64,000 nt of DNA, taken from Clostridiaceae bacterium (GTDB lineage Bacteria > Bacillota > Clostridia > Lachnospirales > Lachnospiraceae). The stretch covers positions 1 through 64,000 of the forward strand of contig QXWR01000010.1 in NCBI GenBank assembly GCA_009911065.1, written 5' to 3'. A program made the translations under genes and the position numbers. This document shows, piece by piece, positions 43,472 through 52,445 of the stretch. The notes under the pieces were generated by a model. It saw only the letters and a list, made by a program, of their open reading frames with translations, was not told the origin of the DNA and did no database searches. The number at the start of each line of letters is the position of its first letter. Position 1 is the first letter of the stretch.

Positions 43472-44533
43472 ATGAACCGAATGAAAACAAAAGAAGTACA
43501 CATTGGAAATCAGGTGATTGGCGGGGAGCATCCGATTTTGATTCAGTCCATGTGCAATACCCACACAGAGGATGTGAAGGCCACGGTAGAGCAGATTCTT
43601 CGTCTGGAACGGGCTGGCTGTGAGATTATACGGGTGGCAGTTCCTACTATGGAGGCGGCAGAAAGTTTAAGGCAGATAAAGAGGCAGATTCATATTCCCC
43701 TGGTGGCGGACATTCATTTTGATTATTGCCTTGCCATTGCAGCCATAGAGAATGGGGCGGATAAGATTCGGATTAATCCGGGGAATATCGGCAGTCAGGA
43801 GCGGGTGCAGGCAGTGGTGGACAAGGCCAGGGAATACAAAGTTCCCATCCGGGTGGGAGTCAACAGCGGGTCTTTGGAAAAAAATCTGATTGAAAAGTAT
43901 GGCGGCGTCACAGAGGAAGGGCTTGTGGAAAGCGCTTTGGATAAGGTAGCATGGATTGAACAGATGGGGTATGATAATTTGGTAATCAGCATCAAGTCGT
44001 CAGATGTGATGATGTGTGTCCATGCCCATGAGATCATCCGCGACAAGACCCATTATCCTCTTCATGTGGGTATCACAGAGGCAGGGACAGTGACTTCTGG
44101 AAATATTAAGTCAGCAGTAGGACTGGGGTTGATTTTAAGTCAAGGGATTGGAGACACCATACGGGTGTCTCTGACGGGAGATCCAGTGGAAGAGATTAAG
44201 TCAGCAAAGCTGATTCTTCGGACTTTGGGTCTTCGAAAGGGTGGAATTGAGGTGGTTTCCTGTCCTACCTGCGGGCGAACGAAAATTGATCTTATCCAGC
44301 TGGCTGGCCAGGTGGAAAACATGGTGGAGGAGTTTGACCATCTGAATTTGAAAGTGGCAGTGATGGGATGTGTGGTCAATGGACCAGGAGAGGCGAAAGA
44401 GGCGGATCTTGGGATTGCCGGAGGAATCAAAGAGGGACTTCTCATCCGCCGGGGGGAAGTGGTGAAAAAGCTGCCGGAGGAGGAGCTTTTGGGGGCTTTG
44501 AGGGAAGAACTGATGGGACTTTCTTTGCAATAG
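43472..44533 (+). CDS. ispG: 4-hydroxy-3-methylbut-2-enyl diphosphate synthase (flavodoxin)
   Basis: About 353 residues. VHIGNQVIGGEHPILIQSMC, LVADIHFDYCLAIAAIENGA and KIRINPGNIG in the TIM barrel; VSCPTCGRTKIDLIQLAGQV supplies two iron-sulphur Cys, and AVMGCVVNGPGEAKEADLGI the third. ATG 43472 (or 43481) is chosen over the GTG at 43451 from family start positions. Confidence 0.95.
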   Translation: MNRMKTKEVHIGNQVIGGEHPILIQSMCNTHTEDVKATVEQILRLERAGCEIIRVAVPTMEAAESLRQIKRQIHIPLVADIHFDYCLAIAAIENGADKIRINPGNIGSQERVQAVVDKAREYKVPIRVGVNSGSLEKNLIEKYGGVTEEGLVESALDKVAWIEQMGYDNLVISIKSSDVMMCVHAHEIIRDKTHYPLHVGITEAGTVTSGNIKSAVGLGLILSQGIGDTIRVSLTGDPVEEIKSAKLILRTLGLRKGGIEVVSCPTCGRTKIDLIQLAGQVENMVEEFDHLNLKVAVMGCVVNGPGEAKEADLGIAGGIKEGLLIRRGEVVKKLPEEELLGALREELMGLSLQ

Positions 44534-44545
44534 AGTGGGAGCAGA

Positions 44546-47500
44546 GTGAAGATGAGAGGATTTTTGGAGGTATTTCCGGGGCTGCATATGACGGAGCCAA
44601 TGACAGAGCTTTTAGAGATGGTGGAGGTGGAGAAGGTTTCCATGACCAGAGACAGAAGCCTTCTTCGCGTGTATCTGGTCAGCTCCCGGCTGATTCACAG
44701 AAAGAGCATTATGGATTTGGAAAAGGGAATCCGGGACCAGCTTTTTCCGGGAAAGCGGCTTCAGGTCAAAATCTTTGAGCGTTATCATCTTTCAAAACAG
44801 TATACCCCGGAGAAGCTTTTACAAGTATATAAGGACAGCCTGTTGATGGAGCTGAAGCATTACAGCATTGTGGAGTACAGCATGTTCCGAAAGGCGGAGT
44901 TTTCTTTCCCACAGCCAGATTTGATGCGGATGACCATTGAGGATACTATGGTCAACAAGGAGAAGGCAGGAGAGCTGAAGCGGATTTTAGAGAAAGTGTT
45001 TCATGAGCGGTGCGGCCTGCCGGTAGAGCTGGTGTTTGATTATGTAAAGCCAGTGCGGGCCAAGGCATCTTTGGAACGGGAAATGTATGCAAGGAAAGAG
45101 GCGGAGCGGATGATTGCCAAGGTTGCTCCGTTTTTGGGCCTTAACAATGGGACAGGCCCAAAGGGGGGAGCCATGGAAAGTGGTCCGGCCGCAGATGTGG
45201 CTCCCTGGGATGGTAGTGTGGGAGCAGGAGGAGGACCCAGTGGAGCTGCCGGGACGAATGGCCATGGGGAAGCGTTCGGAGCAGGAGTTGGGTCCGCTGG
45301 GTCCGCCGGAGTTTATGAAGCAGGAGCGAGAAGTAAAATGAGTGGTCCCGCCGGGGCTTATGGAGCGGGAACAGGAAGTGGAATGAATGGTCCGGCTGGG
45401 GCTTATGAAGCGGGTGTAGGAAGTGGAATGAATGGTCCAGTCGGGACTTATGGGGCAGGAACGGGAAGCAAAACGAATGGTCCAGCTGGGGCGAATGGTA
45501 CAGAAGGCGATTTCCAAAAGAAGGCGTCAGAGAAAAGGGGCGGATTTAAGAAGAGTGATTGGAGTTCTGGCGGTGGTTATCGAAGCAGAAAGTCCGACAA
45601 TCCAGATGTGCTTTATGGGAAAGATTTTGCAGACGATTTTATTGAATTAGATAAGATGGAAGGGGAGATTGGGGAGGTTTTTATTCGGGGGAAGATTTTA
45701 GACCGGGACAGCCGTCTCCTTCGCAGTGGAAAAACCATTTTTATCTTTCATGTGACAGATTTTACAGATACCATCACTGTAAAAATGTTTGCAGATGAGG
45801 CATCTTTGGAGGAGATCGAAAAGGCTACCAAGGCCGGCAGTTTTATCCGTCTTTGGGGAATGACTACCATTGACCGTTTTGACGGGGAACTGTCTATTGG
45901 CTCGGTGCGGGGAATCAAAAAATATGAGGATTTTACCAGCAAGCGGACAGACAACAGTCCGGTAAAGCGAGTGGAACTTCACTGTCATACGAAAATGAGC
46001 GATATGGATGGGGTTTCGGAGGTAAAGGACATTGTAAAACGGGCTAAGGAATGGGGAATGCCTGCCATTGCAGTGACGGATCATGGTTGTGTACAGGCAT
46101 TTCCCGATGCCAGTCATGCACTGGATAAGGGAGATAATTTTAAACTTTTATACGGAGTGGAAGGGTATTTGGTGGATGACAAAAAGGAGCTGGTGGAACA
46201 CTCCAGGGGCCAGTCTTTTTCCGATGCCTTTGTGGTGTTTGATATTGAGACCACCGGATTCAGTCCGGAGAAGAACCACATCATTGAGATCGGGGCTGTG
46301 AAGGTGGAAGATGGAGCCATCACAGAGAAGTTCAGCACATTTGTAAACCCGGATGTTCCCATTCCTCTGGAGATTGAAAAACTAACTGGAATCAATGATA
46401 ATATGGTGCTGCCTGCGCCCAAAATTGACCAGGCGCTTCCGGAATTTTTGAAATTCTGTGAAGGGTGTGTTTTGGTGGCTCACAACGCTTCTTTTGATGT
46501 GAGTTTTATCCGGTTTCAGGCAAGGAAGCAGAATCTTTTCTTTGACCCTACTGTGCTGGATACCGTGGCTATGGCAAGACATTTGCTGCCGAATCTGAAC
46601 CGTTTTAAGCTGGATACCGTGGCAAAAGCTTTGAACATTTCTCTGGAAAACCATCACCGGGCTGTTGATGATGCAGGGGCCACAGCAGAGATTTTTGTAA
46701 AATTTGTAAAAATGCTTCGGGAACAGCAGGTGGAAAATCTGAATCAGTTAAACGAACTGAGTGCTATGAACCCGGAAATGGTAAAAAAACTGCCTACCTA
46801 TCACATTATTTTACTGGCAAAAAACGAGGTGGGACGGACCAATCTGTACCGTCTGGTTTCCTGGTCTCATATCGATTATTATGCCAAACGGCCCAGAATC
46901 CCCAAAAGTGTGCTGGAGGAGTACCGGGAAGGCCTGATTATCGGTTCGGCATGTGAGGCAGGAGAGGTTTATCAGGCTATGCTTCGGGGGCTTCCAGAAG
47001 AGGAGCTGATGAAGATTGCCGGGTTTTATGATTATCTGGAAATTCAGCCTTTGGGTAATAACGAGTTTATGCTGCGGGACGAAAAAAGTACCGTAAAATC
47101 CATGGAGGATTTAAAGGAGCTAAACCGGCGGATTATCCGTATGGGGGAGGCTCTTGGCAAGCCGGTATGTGCCACCTGCGACGTGCATTTTCTCAATCCG
47201 GAAGATGAAGTGTACCGAAGGATTTTGATGGCAGGGCAGAATTTCAGTGACGCGGATTTACAGGCGCCTCTTTTTCTTAGAACTACACAGGAAATGCTGG
47301 AAGAATTTGCTTATTTGGGACCAGACAAGGCAGAGGAAGTGGTGATTACCAATACCCGGAAAATTGCGGATATGTGTGATTTTATCGCCCCAGTGCGTCC
47401 GGATAAGTGTCCTCCGGTGATTGAGGATTCTGATGAAACTTTGCGGAAAATCTGTTATGACTGCGCCCATGAAATGTATGGAGAGAAGCTTCCGGAAATT

Positions 47501-49306
47501 GTGGTGGAGCGGCTGGAGAGAGAGCTAAATTCTATTATCTCAAATGGATTTGCCGTTATGTATATTATTGCTCAAAAACTGGTGTGGAAGTCCAATGAGG
47601 ACGGTTATTTAGTAGGTTCCAGAGGCTCTGTTGGCTCTTCTTTTGTGGCTACTATGTCTGGTATTACGGAGGTAAATCCTTTAAGCCCTCATTATTATTG
47701 TCCGAAATGCCATTTTTATGATTTTGACTCAGAGGAAGTGAAAAAGTTTGGCGGTATGGCAGGATGTGATATGCCAGACCGAAACTGTCCTCAATGCGGC
47801 GCTCCTTTAATGAAGGCAGGATATGACATTCCTTTTGAGACATTTTTGGGATTTAAAGGGGATAAAGAGCCGGATATTGACCTGAATTTCTCCGGAGAAT
47901 ATCAGAGTAAGGCCCATGATTACACGGAAGTGATTTTTGGAAAAGGGCAGACGTTCCGGGCTGGAACCATTGGCACTCTGGCAGATAAGACTGCTTTTGG
48001 CTATGTGAAACGGTATTATGAGGAGCGGGGAGTACATAAAAGAAATTGTGAGATTGACCGGATTGTTCAGGGGTGTGTGGGGGTACGGCGGACGACCGGA
48101 CAGCATCCAGGGGGAATTGTGGTGCTGCCCATTGGGGAGGAGATTTACTCTTTTACCCCTGTCCAGCGACCGGCTAACGACATGACCACCAAGACCGTTA
48201 CCACTCATTTTGATTATCACTCCATTGACCATAATCTGCTGAAGTTAGACATTCTGGGACACGATGATCCTACCATGATTCGGATGCTTCAGGATCTTAC
48301 GGGCCTGGACCCGGTGAAAGATATTCCTTTGGATTCGCCGGAAGTTATGTCTCTGTTTCAGAACACTTCGGCTCTTGGGATTACTCCAGAGGATATAGGA
48401 GGATGCCAGTTGGGCGCTCTTGGAATCCCTGAATTTGGAACGGATTTTGCCATGCAGATGCTTATGGATGCCAAGCCAAAGTATTTCTCGGATTTGGTGC
48501 GGATTGCAGGTCTGGCTCATGGAACGGACGTATGGCTGGGAAATGCCAAAGACCTGATTTTAAGTGGACAGGCCACCATTCAGACGGCCATCTGCTGTCG
48601 GGATGACATTATGGTATATCTGATTCAGCAGGGGATGGAAGAGGGTCTTTCTTTTACCATTATGGAAAGTGTCCGGAAAGGCAAAGGGCTGAAGCCGGAC
48701 TGGATTGAGGAGATGAAGAAACATAATGTGCCTCAGTGGTACATTGATTCCTGTTTGAAGATTAAGTACATGTTCCCCAAAGCTCACGCGGCAGCCTATG
48801 TTATGATGGCATGGAGGGTGGCTTACTGCAAGGTATTTCATCCTCTGGCCTATTATGCGGCTTTCTTTAGCATTCGGGCAAATGGGTTTTCTTATGAGCT
48901 GATGTGTCAGGGAAGGGATAGACTGGAATACCATCTGGCAGATTTTAGAAAACGGGTGGATTCTCTATCCAAGAAGGAGCTGGATACTTTGCGGGATATG
49001 CGGATAGTGCAGGAAATGTATGCTCGTGGATATGAGTTTATGCCTTTGGATATTTACCGGGCGCAGGCCCACCATTTTCAGATTATTGACGGTAAGCTGA
49101 TGCCGTCTCTTGGAAGCATTGACGGTATGGGAGATAAGGCGGCAGAAAGTGTGGTGGAGGCAGCAGCAGAGGGAGCGTTCCTTTCCAGGGAGGATTTCCG
49201 CAACCGGGCAAAGGTCAGCAAGAGTCTTACTGATTTGATGGCGGATATGGGGCTTTTGGGGGATTTGCCGGAGAGCAATCAGCTGTCGTTGTTTGATTTT
49301 GGGTAA
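44546..49306 (+). CDS. polC: DNA polymerase III alpha subunit, PolC type, with Gly-rich repeat insert
   Basis: 1586 residues, longer than usual (about 1430-1470). N-terminal domains 1-200; a Gly/Ala/Ser-rich low-complexity linker about 200-320; OB fold about 370-455 (GEVFIRGKILDRDSRLLRSG); PHP domain from about 470 (VELHCHTKMSDMDG); DEDDh exonuclease from about 560 (VVFDIETTGFSPEKNHIIEI, VAHNASFDVSFI, HHRAVDDAGATAEIF); zinc site about 1050-1090 (CPKCHFYDF, CPQCGAPL); polymerase core with PDIDLNFSGEYQ and LKLDILGHDDPTMIRML. Main leading-strand replicase of low-GC Gram-positives. GTG 44546 or ATG 44552 can start it. The linker contains a 45-base tandem repeat (see the repeat entry), not a normal PolC feature. 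Confidence 0.96.
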   Translation: MKMRGFLEVFPGLHMTEPMTELLEMVEVEKVSMTRDRSLLRVYLVSSRLIHRKSIMDLEKGIRDQLFPGKRLQVKIFERYHLSKQYTPEKLLQVYKDSLLMELKHYSIVEYSMFRKAEFSFPQPDLMRMTIEDTMVNKEKAGELKRILEKVFHERCGLPVELVFDYVKPVRAKASLEREMYARKEAERMIAKVAPFLGLNNGTGPKGGAMESGPAADVAPWDGSVGAGGGPSGAAGTNGHGEAFGAGVGSAGSAGVYEAGARSKMSGPAGAYGAGTGSGMNGPAGAYEAGVGSGMNGPVGTYGAGTGSKTNGPAGANGTEGDFQKKASEKRGGFKKSDWSSGGGYRSRKSDNPDVLYGKDFADDFIELDKMEGEIGEVFIRGKILDRDSRLLRSGKTIFIFHVTDFTDTITVKMFADEASLEEIEKATKAGSFIRLWGMTTIDRFDGELSIGSVRGIKKYEDFTSKRTDNSPVKRVELHCHTKMSDMDGVSEVKDIVKRAKEWGMPAIAVTDHGCVQAFPDASHALDKGDNFKLLYGVEGYLVDDKKELVEHSRGQSFSDAFVVFDIETTGFSPEKNHIIEIGAVKVEDGAITEKFSTFVNPDVPIPLEIEKLTGINDNMVLPAPKIDQALPEFLKFCEGCVLVAHNASFDVSFIRFQARKQNLFFDPTVLDTVAMARHLLPNLNRFKLDTVAKALNISLENHHRAVDDAGATAEIFVKFVKMLREQQVENLNQLNELSAMNPEMVKKLPTYHIILLAKNEVGRTNLYRLVSWSHIDYYAKRPRIPKSVLEEYREGLIIGSACEAGEVYQAMLRGLPEEELMKIAGFYDYLEIQPLGNNEFMLRDEKSTVKSMEDLKELNRRIIRMGEALGKPVCATCDVHFLNPEDEVYRRILMAGQNFSDADLQAPLFLRTTQEMLEEFAYLGPDKAEEVVITNTRKIADMCDFIAPVRPDKCPPVIEDSDETLRKICYDCAHEMYGEKLPEIVVERLERELNSIISNGFAVMYIIAQKLVWKSNEDGYLVGSRGSVGSSFVATMSGITEVNPLSPHYYCPKCHFYDFDSEEVKKFGGMAGCDMPDRNCPQCGAPLMKAGYDIPFETFLGFKGDKEPDIDLNFSGEYQSKAHDYTEVIFGKGQTFRAGTIGTLADKTAFGYVKRYYEERGVHKRNCEIDRIVQGCVGVRRTTGQHPGGIVVLPIGEEIYSFTPVQRPANDMTTKTVTTHFDYHSIDHNLLKLDILGHDDPTMIRMLQDLTGLDPVKDIPLDSPEVMSLFQNTSALGITPEDIGGCQLGALGIPEFGTDFAMQMLMDAKPKYFSDLVRIAGLAHGTDVWLGNAKDLILSGQATIQTAICCRDDIMVYLIQQGMEEGLSFTIMESVRKGKGLKPDWIEEMKKHNVPQWYIDSCLKIKYMFPKAHAAAYVMMAWRVAYCKVFHPLAYYAAFFSIRANGFSYELMCQGRDRLEYHLADFRKRVDSLSKKELDTLRDMRIVQEMYARGYEFMPLDIYRAQAHHFQIIDGKLMPSLGSIDGMGDKAAESVVEAAAEGAFLSREDFRNRAKVSKSLTDLMADMGLLGDLPESNQLSLFDFG
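45311..45497 (+). repeat. Degenerate 45-bp tandem repeat inside polC
   Basis: About four units encoding variants of GPAGAYGAGTGSGMN, e.g. with Y-E-A-G-V-G and Y-G-A-G-T-G-S-K-T-N changes. All copies stay in frame. It forms the second half of the Gly-rich linker between the N-terminal domain and the OB fold. Confidence 0.85.
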
Positions 49307-49315
49307 GGTTTACAA

Positions 49316-49358
49316 GAGGGCGTGCATCTGACGGAAAGCAATTTTCAGATACGCTCTA
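49316..49358. repeat. Dispersed intergenic repeat, copy 3 (inverted)
   Basis: The reverse complement reads AGAGCGTATCTGAAAATTGC, then TTTCCGTCAGATGCACGCCC, matching 7392-7429 and more loosely 6258-6296. It follows the polC stop directly. Confidence 0.65.
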
Positions 49359-49504
49359 AAGTTTGTGTTACAGTTTGTGATGCTTTTTGTCTGGCATAGC
49401 TGGACAAGAAGATGATGCTGTGAATGGTAATGAGCGTGTTGAGAAAAATTAAAGAATGGGAGAATGGAAAAATTTATTAAAATTGAAAATATGTAAAATT
49501 TTTG

Positions 49505-49533
49505 TTGACATTTGAGACAATTCGTATTATACT
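49505..49533 (+). promoter_or_regulatory. Promoter of the tRNA cluster
   Basis: TTGACA at 49505-49510, 17-base spacer, TATACT at 49528-49533, 11 bases before the first tRNA. Confidence 0.85.
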
Positions 49534-49544
49534 ATCAAAGGTGT

Positions 49545-49618
49545 CGAGGCGTGGCTCAGTTTGGTAGAGCGCTGCGTTCGGGACGCAGAGGCCGCAAGTT
49601 CGAATCTTGTCGCCTCGA
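49545..49618 (+). tRNA. tRNA-Pro (anticodon CGG)
   Basis: Acceptor stem CGAGGCG/CGCCTCG with discriminator A, anticodon arm CTGCG-TTCGGGA-CGCAG giving anticodon CGG, and T arm with GTTCGAATC. CCA is not encoded. Confidence 0.96.
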
Positions 49619-49639
49619 TGGGTTATAAAATAGGATTAC

Positions 49640-49711
49640 GGCCTCATGGTCAAGCGGTCAAGACGACGCCCTCTCACGGCGTAAACCCGGGTTCGATTCC
49701 CGGTGAGGTCA
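49640..49711 (+). tRNA. tRNA-Glu (anticodon CTC)
   Basis: Acceptor GGCCTCA/TGAGGTC (one G-T pair), anticodon arm ACGCC-CTCTCAC-GGCGT giving CTC, T arm with GGTTCGATTCC. Follows tRNA-Pro after 21 bases. Confidence 0.95.
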
Positions 49712-49821
49712 TAAGATGCTTTGGAACTTTGTGTCCAAAGCATCTTATACGTCAAAAGAAGAATGGCGGACAGAAAGAAATTTTAAATTTCTTGTGTATT
49801 CAGCCATGTTTTTTTGTGATT

Positions 49822-49894
49822 GCTTCCGTAGCGCAGTTGGTAGCGCAACGCATTCGTAATGCGTGGGTCGCCGGTTCGAGTCCGGCCGGGAGCT
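49822..49894 (+). tRNA. tRNA-Thr (anticodon CGT)
   Basis: Acceptor GCTTCCG/CGGGAGC (one T-G pair), anticodon arm ACGCA-TTCGTAA-TGCGT giving CGT, T arm with GGTTCGAGTCC, discriminator T. Confidence 0.95.
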
Positions 49895-49915
49895 TGGAAA
49901 ATAGGAGAGTTTTAA

Positions 49916-49965
49916 AGGCAAAAAAGTGCGTAGACATTAGGATTGCGCACTTTTTTGCCTTTTTC
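49916..49965 (+). terminator. Terminator of the tRNA cluster
   Basis: AGGCAAAAAAGTGCG (49916-49930) pairs perfectly with CGCACTTTTTTGCCT (49946-49960), followed by T4-5. Confidence 0.9.
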
Positions 49966-50139
49966 TGCATAGGTGTTATGTAATGGCTGCATAAGTTTTA
50001 TGTAATTATTAAAAAATCTCCGTTATGTGAATGAGATAGTGGTTGATATTACAAATAACGGTTTACCAGTTGTTATTCTGGTTGGAAGCCGTCCATTGGA
50101 TAGAAATTTATTGTATTAGTCAGGCGAAATAAAAAGCTA

Positions 50140-50168
50140 TTGTTTTCCATGCGGCTTTTGGTTATAAT
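50140..50168 (+). promoter_or_regulatory. Promoter of Rpn copy 1
   Basis: TTGTTT at 50140-50145, 17-base spacer, TATAAT at 50163-50168; the same arrangement is present in R2 at 55178-55206. Confidence 0.75.
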
Positions 50169-50193
50169 AAAAATAAAACGAGGGAGGGATCGG

Positions 50194-51057
50194 ATGGAAA
50201 CAGCAAAACGTACCATAAGGGACAGCGTATTTTCAGATTTGTTTGGGAATAAAAAATACCTTCTCCAGCTCTATCAGACCCTGCACCCGGAGGATATGGG
50301 GGCTACGGAGGAGGACTTAACGGATGTGACGATCCAGAACGTCCTGACAGATGACCTTTATAATGACCTGGGCTTCCGCAACGGCGACCGGGTGATGATT
50401 CTGGTGGAAAGCCAGTCTACATGGAGTGTCAATATCATCATAAGGGTTCTTTTGTATCTGGCCCAGACCTGGAATGAGCACATCGAAGAAACGAAGCAGA
50501 ACCGCTATGGGAGCAGGAAGTTAGAACTCCCCAGGCCTGAATTTTACGTTATTTTCACTGGGGAACGCCAGGAAAAGCCGGAATATTTAAACTTATCCGA
50601 GGAGTTCTTTGATGGGGAGAAAGGGTTTTTAGAAGCCAGAGTGAAGATGCTCTACGGCAATGGTAATGGCGACATTATTAGCCAATACGTGGCTTTCACA
50701 AAAGCATACCAGGAGCAGGCAAGGCTGCTGGGAAGGACAGTGGAGGCAGTGCGGGAAACGATCCGTATCTGCAAGGATAAGGATGTGTTAAGAGAATACT
50801 TGTCAGCTCATGAGAAGGAGGTGGTCAGCATTATGATGGCATTATTTGATCAGGAAAAAGCTGTGGAGCAGTTTGGGTATGAGAAAAAGCAGGAAGGCCG
50901 TATGGAAGGCCGCATAGAAGGCCGCGAAGAAGGCGATTTGAAGCGGGCAATGAGGACTGCATCCAATATGTTTAAGGATGGGGAACCTATTGATAAAATT
51001 GCAAGATTTTTGGAGTTTTCACCAGAAACAATTTTGTCTTGGGTAGGAAAAGTATGA
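50194..51057 (+). CDS. Rpn-family (YhgA-like) PD-(D/E)XK nuclease, copy 1
   Basis: 287 residues of the Rpn/transposase_31 group: IRDSVFSDLFGNKKYLLQLY, VTIQNVLTDDLYNDLGFRNG, RVMILVESQSTWSVNIIIRV (the E-x-Q catalytic-type motif) and ELPRPEFYVIFTGE. The C-terminus has a charged G-R-x-E-G-R repeat (EGRMEGRIEGREEGDLKRAM), then an IDKIARFLEFSPETILSW helix-turn-helix-like end. Family members in E. coli raise RecA-independent recombination. ATG 50194 follows GAGGGAGGGATCGG; the in-frame upstream ATG 50140 lies on the promoter. Its terminator is interrupted by the mobile element. Confidence 0.88.
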   Translation: METAKRTIRDSVFSDLFGNKKYLLQLYQTLHPEDMGATEEDLTDVTIQNVLTDDLYNDLGFRNGDRVMILVESQSTWSVNIIIRVLLYLAQTWNEHIEETKQNRYGSRKLELPRPEFYVIFTGERQEKPEYLNLSEEFFDGEKGFLEARVKMLYGNGNGDIISQYVAFTKAYQEQARLLGRTVEAVRETIRICKDKDVLREYLSAHEKEVVSIMMALFDQEKAVEQFGYEKKQEGRMEGRIEGREEGDLKRAMRTASNMFKDGEPIDKIARFLEFSPETILSWVGKV

Positions 51058-51157
51058 AGGCATTGTTGGATTAGGAAAAAGCTGTGGAGCAGTTTCGTAT
51101 AGCGGCAGCCATATGAACTGCATCCCCAGCAGGCATGGCAGACACGGAGGCTCTTTC

Positions 51158-51187
51158 GTACCCTTCACATAAGGAAGTGAAGGGTAC
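51158..51187. repeat. Left-end hairpin of the inserted element
   Basis: GTACCCTTCAC pairs with GTGAAGGGTAC around an 8-base loop. The sequence CTTCACATAAGGAAGT is the reverse complement of ACTTCCTTATGTGAAG in the right-end hairpin (54980-55006), so the two form 16-bp terminal inverted repeats. Confidence 0.8.
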
Positions 51188-51210
51188 GAGGGCATCTCTG
51201 CATCAAATTA

Positions 51211-51242
51211 CGGTATAGTCTTCGTGGCTATGCCGTTTTTTC
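51211..51242 (-). terminator. Hairpin at the end of the HNH-fusion gene
   Basis: ACGGTATAG and CTATGCCGT flank an 8-base loop (51214-51239) with T6 on the plus strand; it overlaps the 3' end of the minus-strand gene and may end transcripts coming from the left Rpn gene. Confidence 0.6.
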
Positions 51243-52394
51243 TTTTTCTGAATGTTTCTGTTTCAAGCGTTCTTGGAACATTTCTTCATATTCTTCAGCA
51301 GATGGGGCGTTTATAATACCGATACCACTATAGTAAATATCAATCGGATATACGGTCTTTTCATCTATCATCTGTTTCTTAGATACCATAATGCAATCGA
51401 TAAACTCATTGATGATGGCAGGCGTAAGTTCCTTGATTTCCGTATAACGCCTGACTTTCTCCACAAATTCTGACACATTTGCGGCTTTGTCATTCTGCAT
51501 TTCAATGTTTGCTTTTAACTGGACAAGAGATTCTTTTAAGGCTTTTTGCTCAGTTTCGTAGTTTGCTGACATTGTTGCAAAACGCTCATCGCTCAGTTTG
51601 CCCACTACGTTATCCTCATAAATCCTCTGAAATAATATGTCAAGTTCCGCAATACGTTTTTCGGATTTGGCTAATTCACGTCGCTTCTTGGCAATTTCTT
51701 TTCGCTGTTCCTCGCTTGATTTGTCAAGCTTATTTGATTCTTTGTCCCAACATAGCAATAAAAACTGCACACTATTAAACCTAAATACATATGAAATTTT
51801 TAAATCTGGAAAATTTTCTCTTTCAATATCCTCATTCAAAATAATTTGTCCAGTTTCATAATTTATATTTCTTATCGTGCTGTTTGAGTAGAAAAATGGA
51901 TTTTTACCCCAACGTAATTTAAGATTTCCAAACATAGCATCGGGAACAGGAGAAACATTAACAGCAATTCCACACAAAATAGTTATGTTTTCTTTTGGGA
52001 TAGTATCATCGAAATTCATAAGAAATTGTTTTATTTCTTCATCGAAAAATGAGCAGTCTTCTTTATGTGACCGCATATCATTGTAAGCATATTTCAATAA
52101 CATTTTTTGAATCATGGTATAGTCATATTCTATTTCAACCCTGTCATTTTCACTGTAAGTCTGAATAAAATATCTTGCTATAAAATCTTTGGCATAACTA
52201 TCAATATATGAAATTCGATTATTATTGCAATCAGCACAAACATCTTTTACCATGGGGTCTGATTCATGAATTCTATTTCTTGTTTCATCAAAGGTTATAT
52301 AACATTCTGGAAACAAATCCAATATTGCACATGAAACAATATGTTCTTTAGTTCCTTTTGCTTCTTTTCCACAATACGCACACACCATATTCAT
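51228..52394 (-). CDS. HNH-type domain fused to C-terminal part of a large serine recombinase
   Basis: 388 residues. The N-terminal part has the CxxC zinc knuckle and HNH-like signature MVCAYCGKEAKGTKEHIVS, then VKDVCADCNNNRISYIDSYA, followed by a region of unknown fold (to about residue 220). From about residue 220 the sequence is unmistakably the coiled-coil and DUF4368-like end of TnpX-type serine recombinases: AKSEKRIAELDILFQRIYED, VVGKLSDERFATMSANYETE, TPAIINEFIDCIMVSKKQ, VYPIDIYYSGIGIIN. The recombinase resolvase and zinc domains are absent. ATG 52394 follows TTGAAAGGAATTT. Either the HNH gene was inserted in a recombinase gene and read through, or the fusion is functional. It is the last gene of the AAA+ operon. 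Confidence 0.8.
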   Translation of the reverse strand: MNMVCAYCGKEAKGTKEHIVSCAILDLFPECYITFDETRNRIHESDPMVKDVCADCNNNRISYIDSYAKDFIARYFIQTYSENDRVEIEYDYTMIQKMLLKYAYNDMRSHKEDCSFFDEEIKQFLMNFDDTIPKENITILCGIAVNVSPVPDAMFGNLKLRWGKNPFFYSNSTIRNINYETGQIILNEDIERENFPDLKISYVFRFNSVQFLLLCWDKESNKLDKSSEEQRKEIAKKRRELAKSEKRIAELDILFQRIYEDNVVGKLSDERFATMSANYETEQKALKESLVQLKANIEMQNDKAANVSEFVEKVRRYTEIKELTPAIINEFIDCIMVSKKQMIDEKTVYPIDIYYSGIGIINAPSAEEYEEMFQERLKQKHSEKEKTA

Positions 52395-52445
52395 AAATTC
52401 CTTTCAATATTTTAGAGATATTTTTAAATCACCTCTCGTCCATTT

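Larger units (their letters stand above)
50113..51158 (+). repeat. 1046-bp direct repeat R1 (Rpn gene copy)
   Basis: Matches 55151-56196 over the same length. The coding core appears identical by eye; about two differences lie in the first 50 bases and six in the last 80. R1 and R2 flank the 3.85-kb element at 51159-55006. Confidence 0.95.

Noticed and set aside
44987-45650. Several open frames overlapping the repeat region of polC in other frames and on the minus strand
   Set aside because: They arise from the GC-rich tandem repeat having no stops in several frames; none has a ribosome site or similarity.
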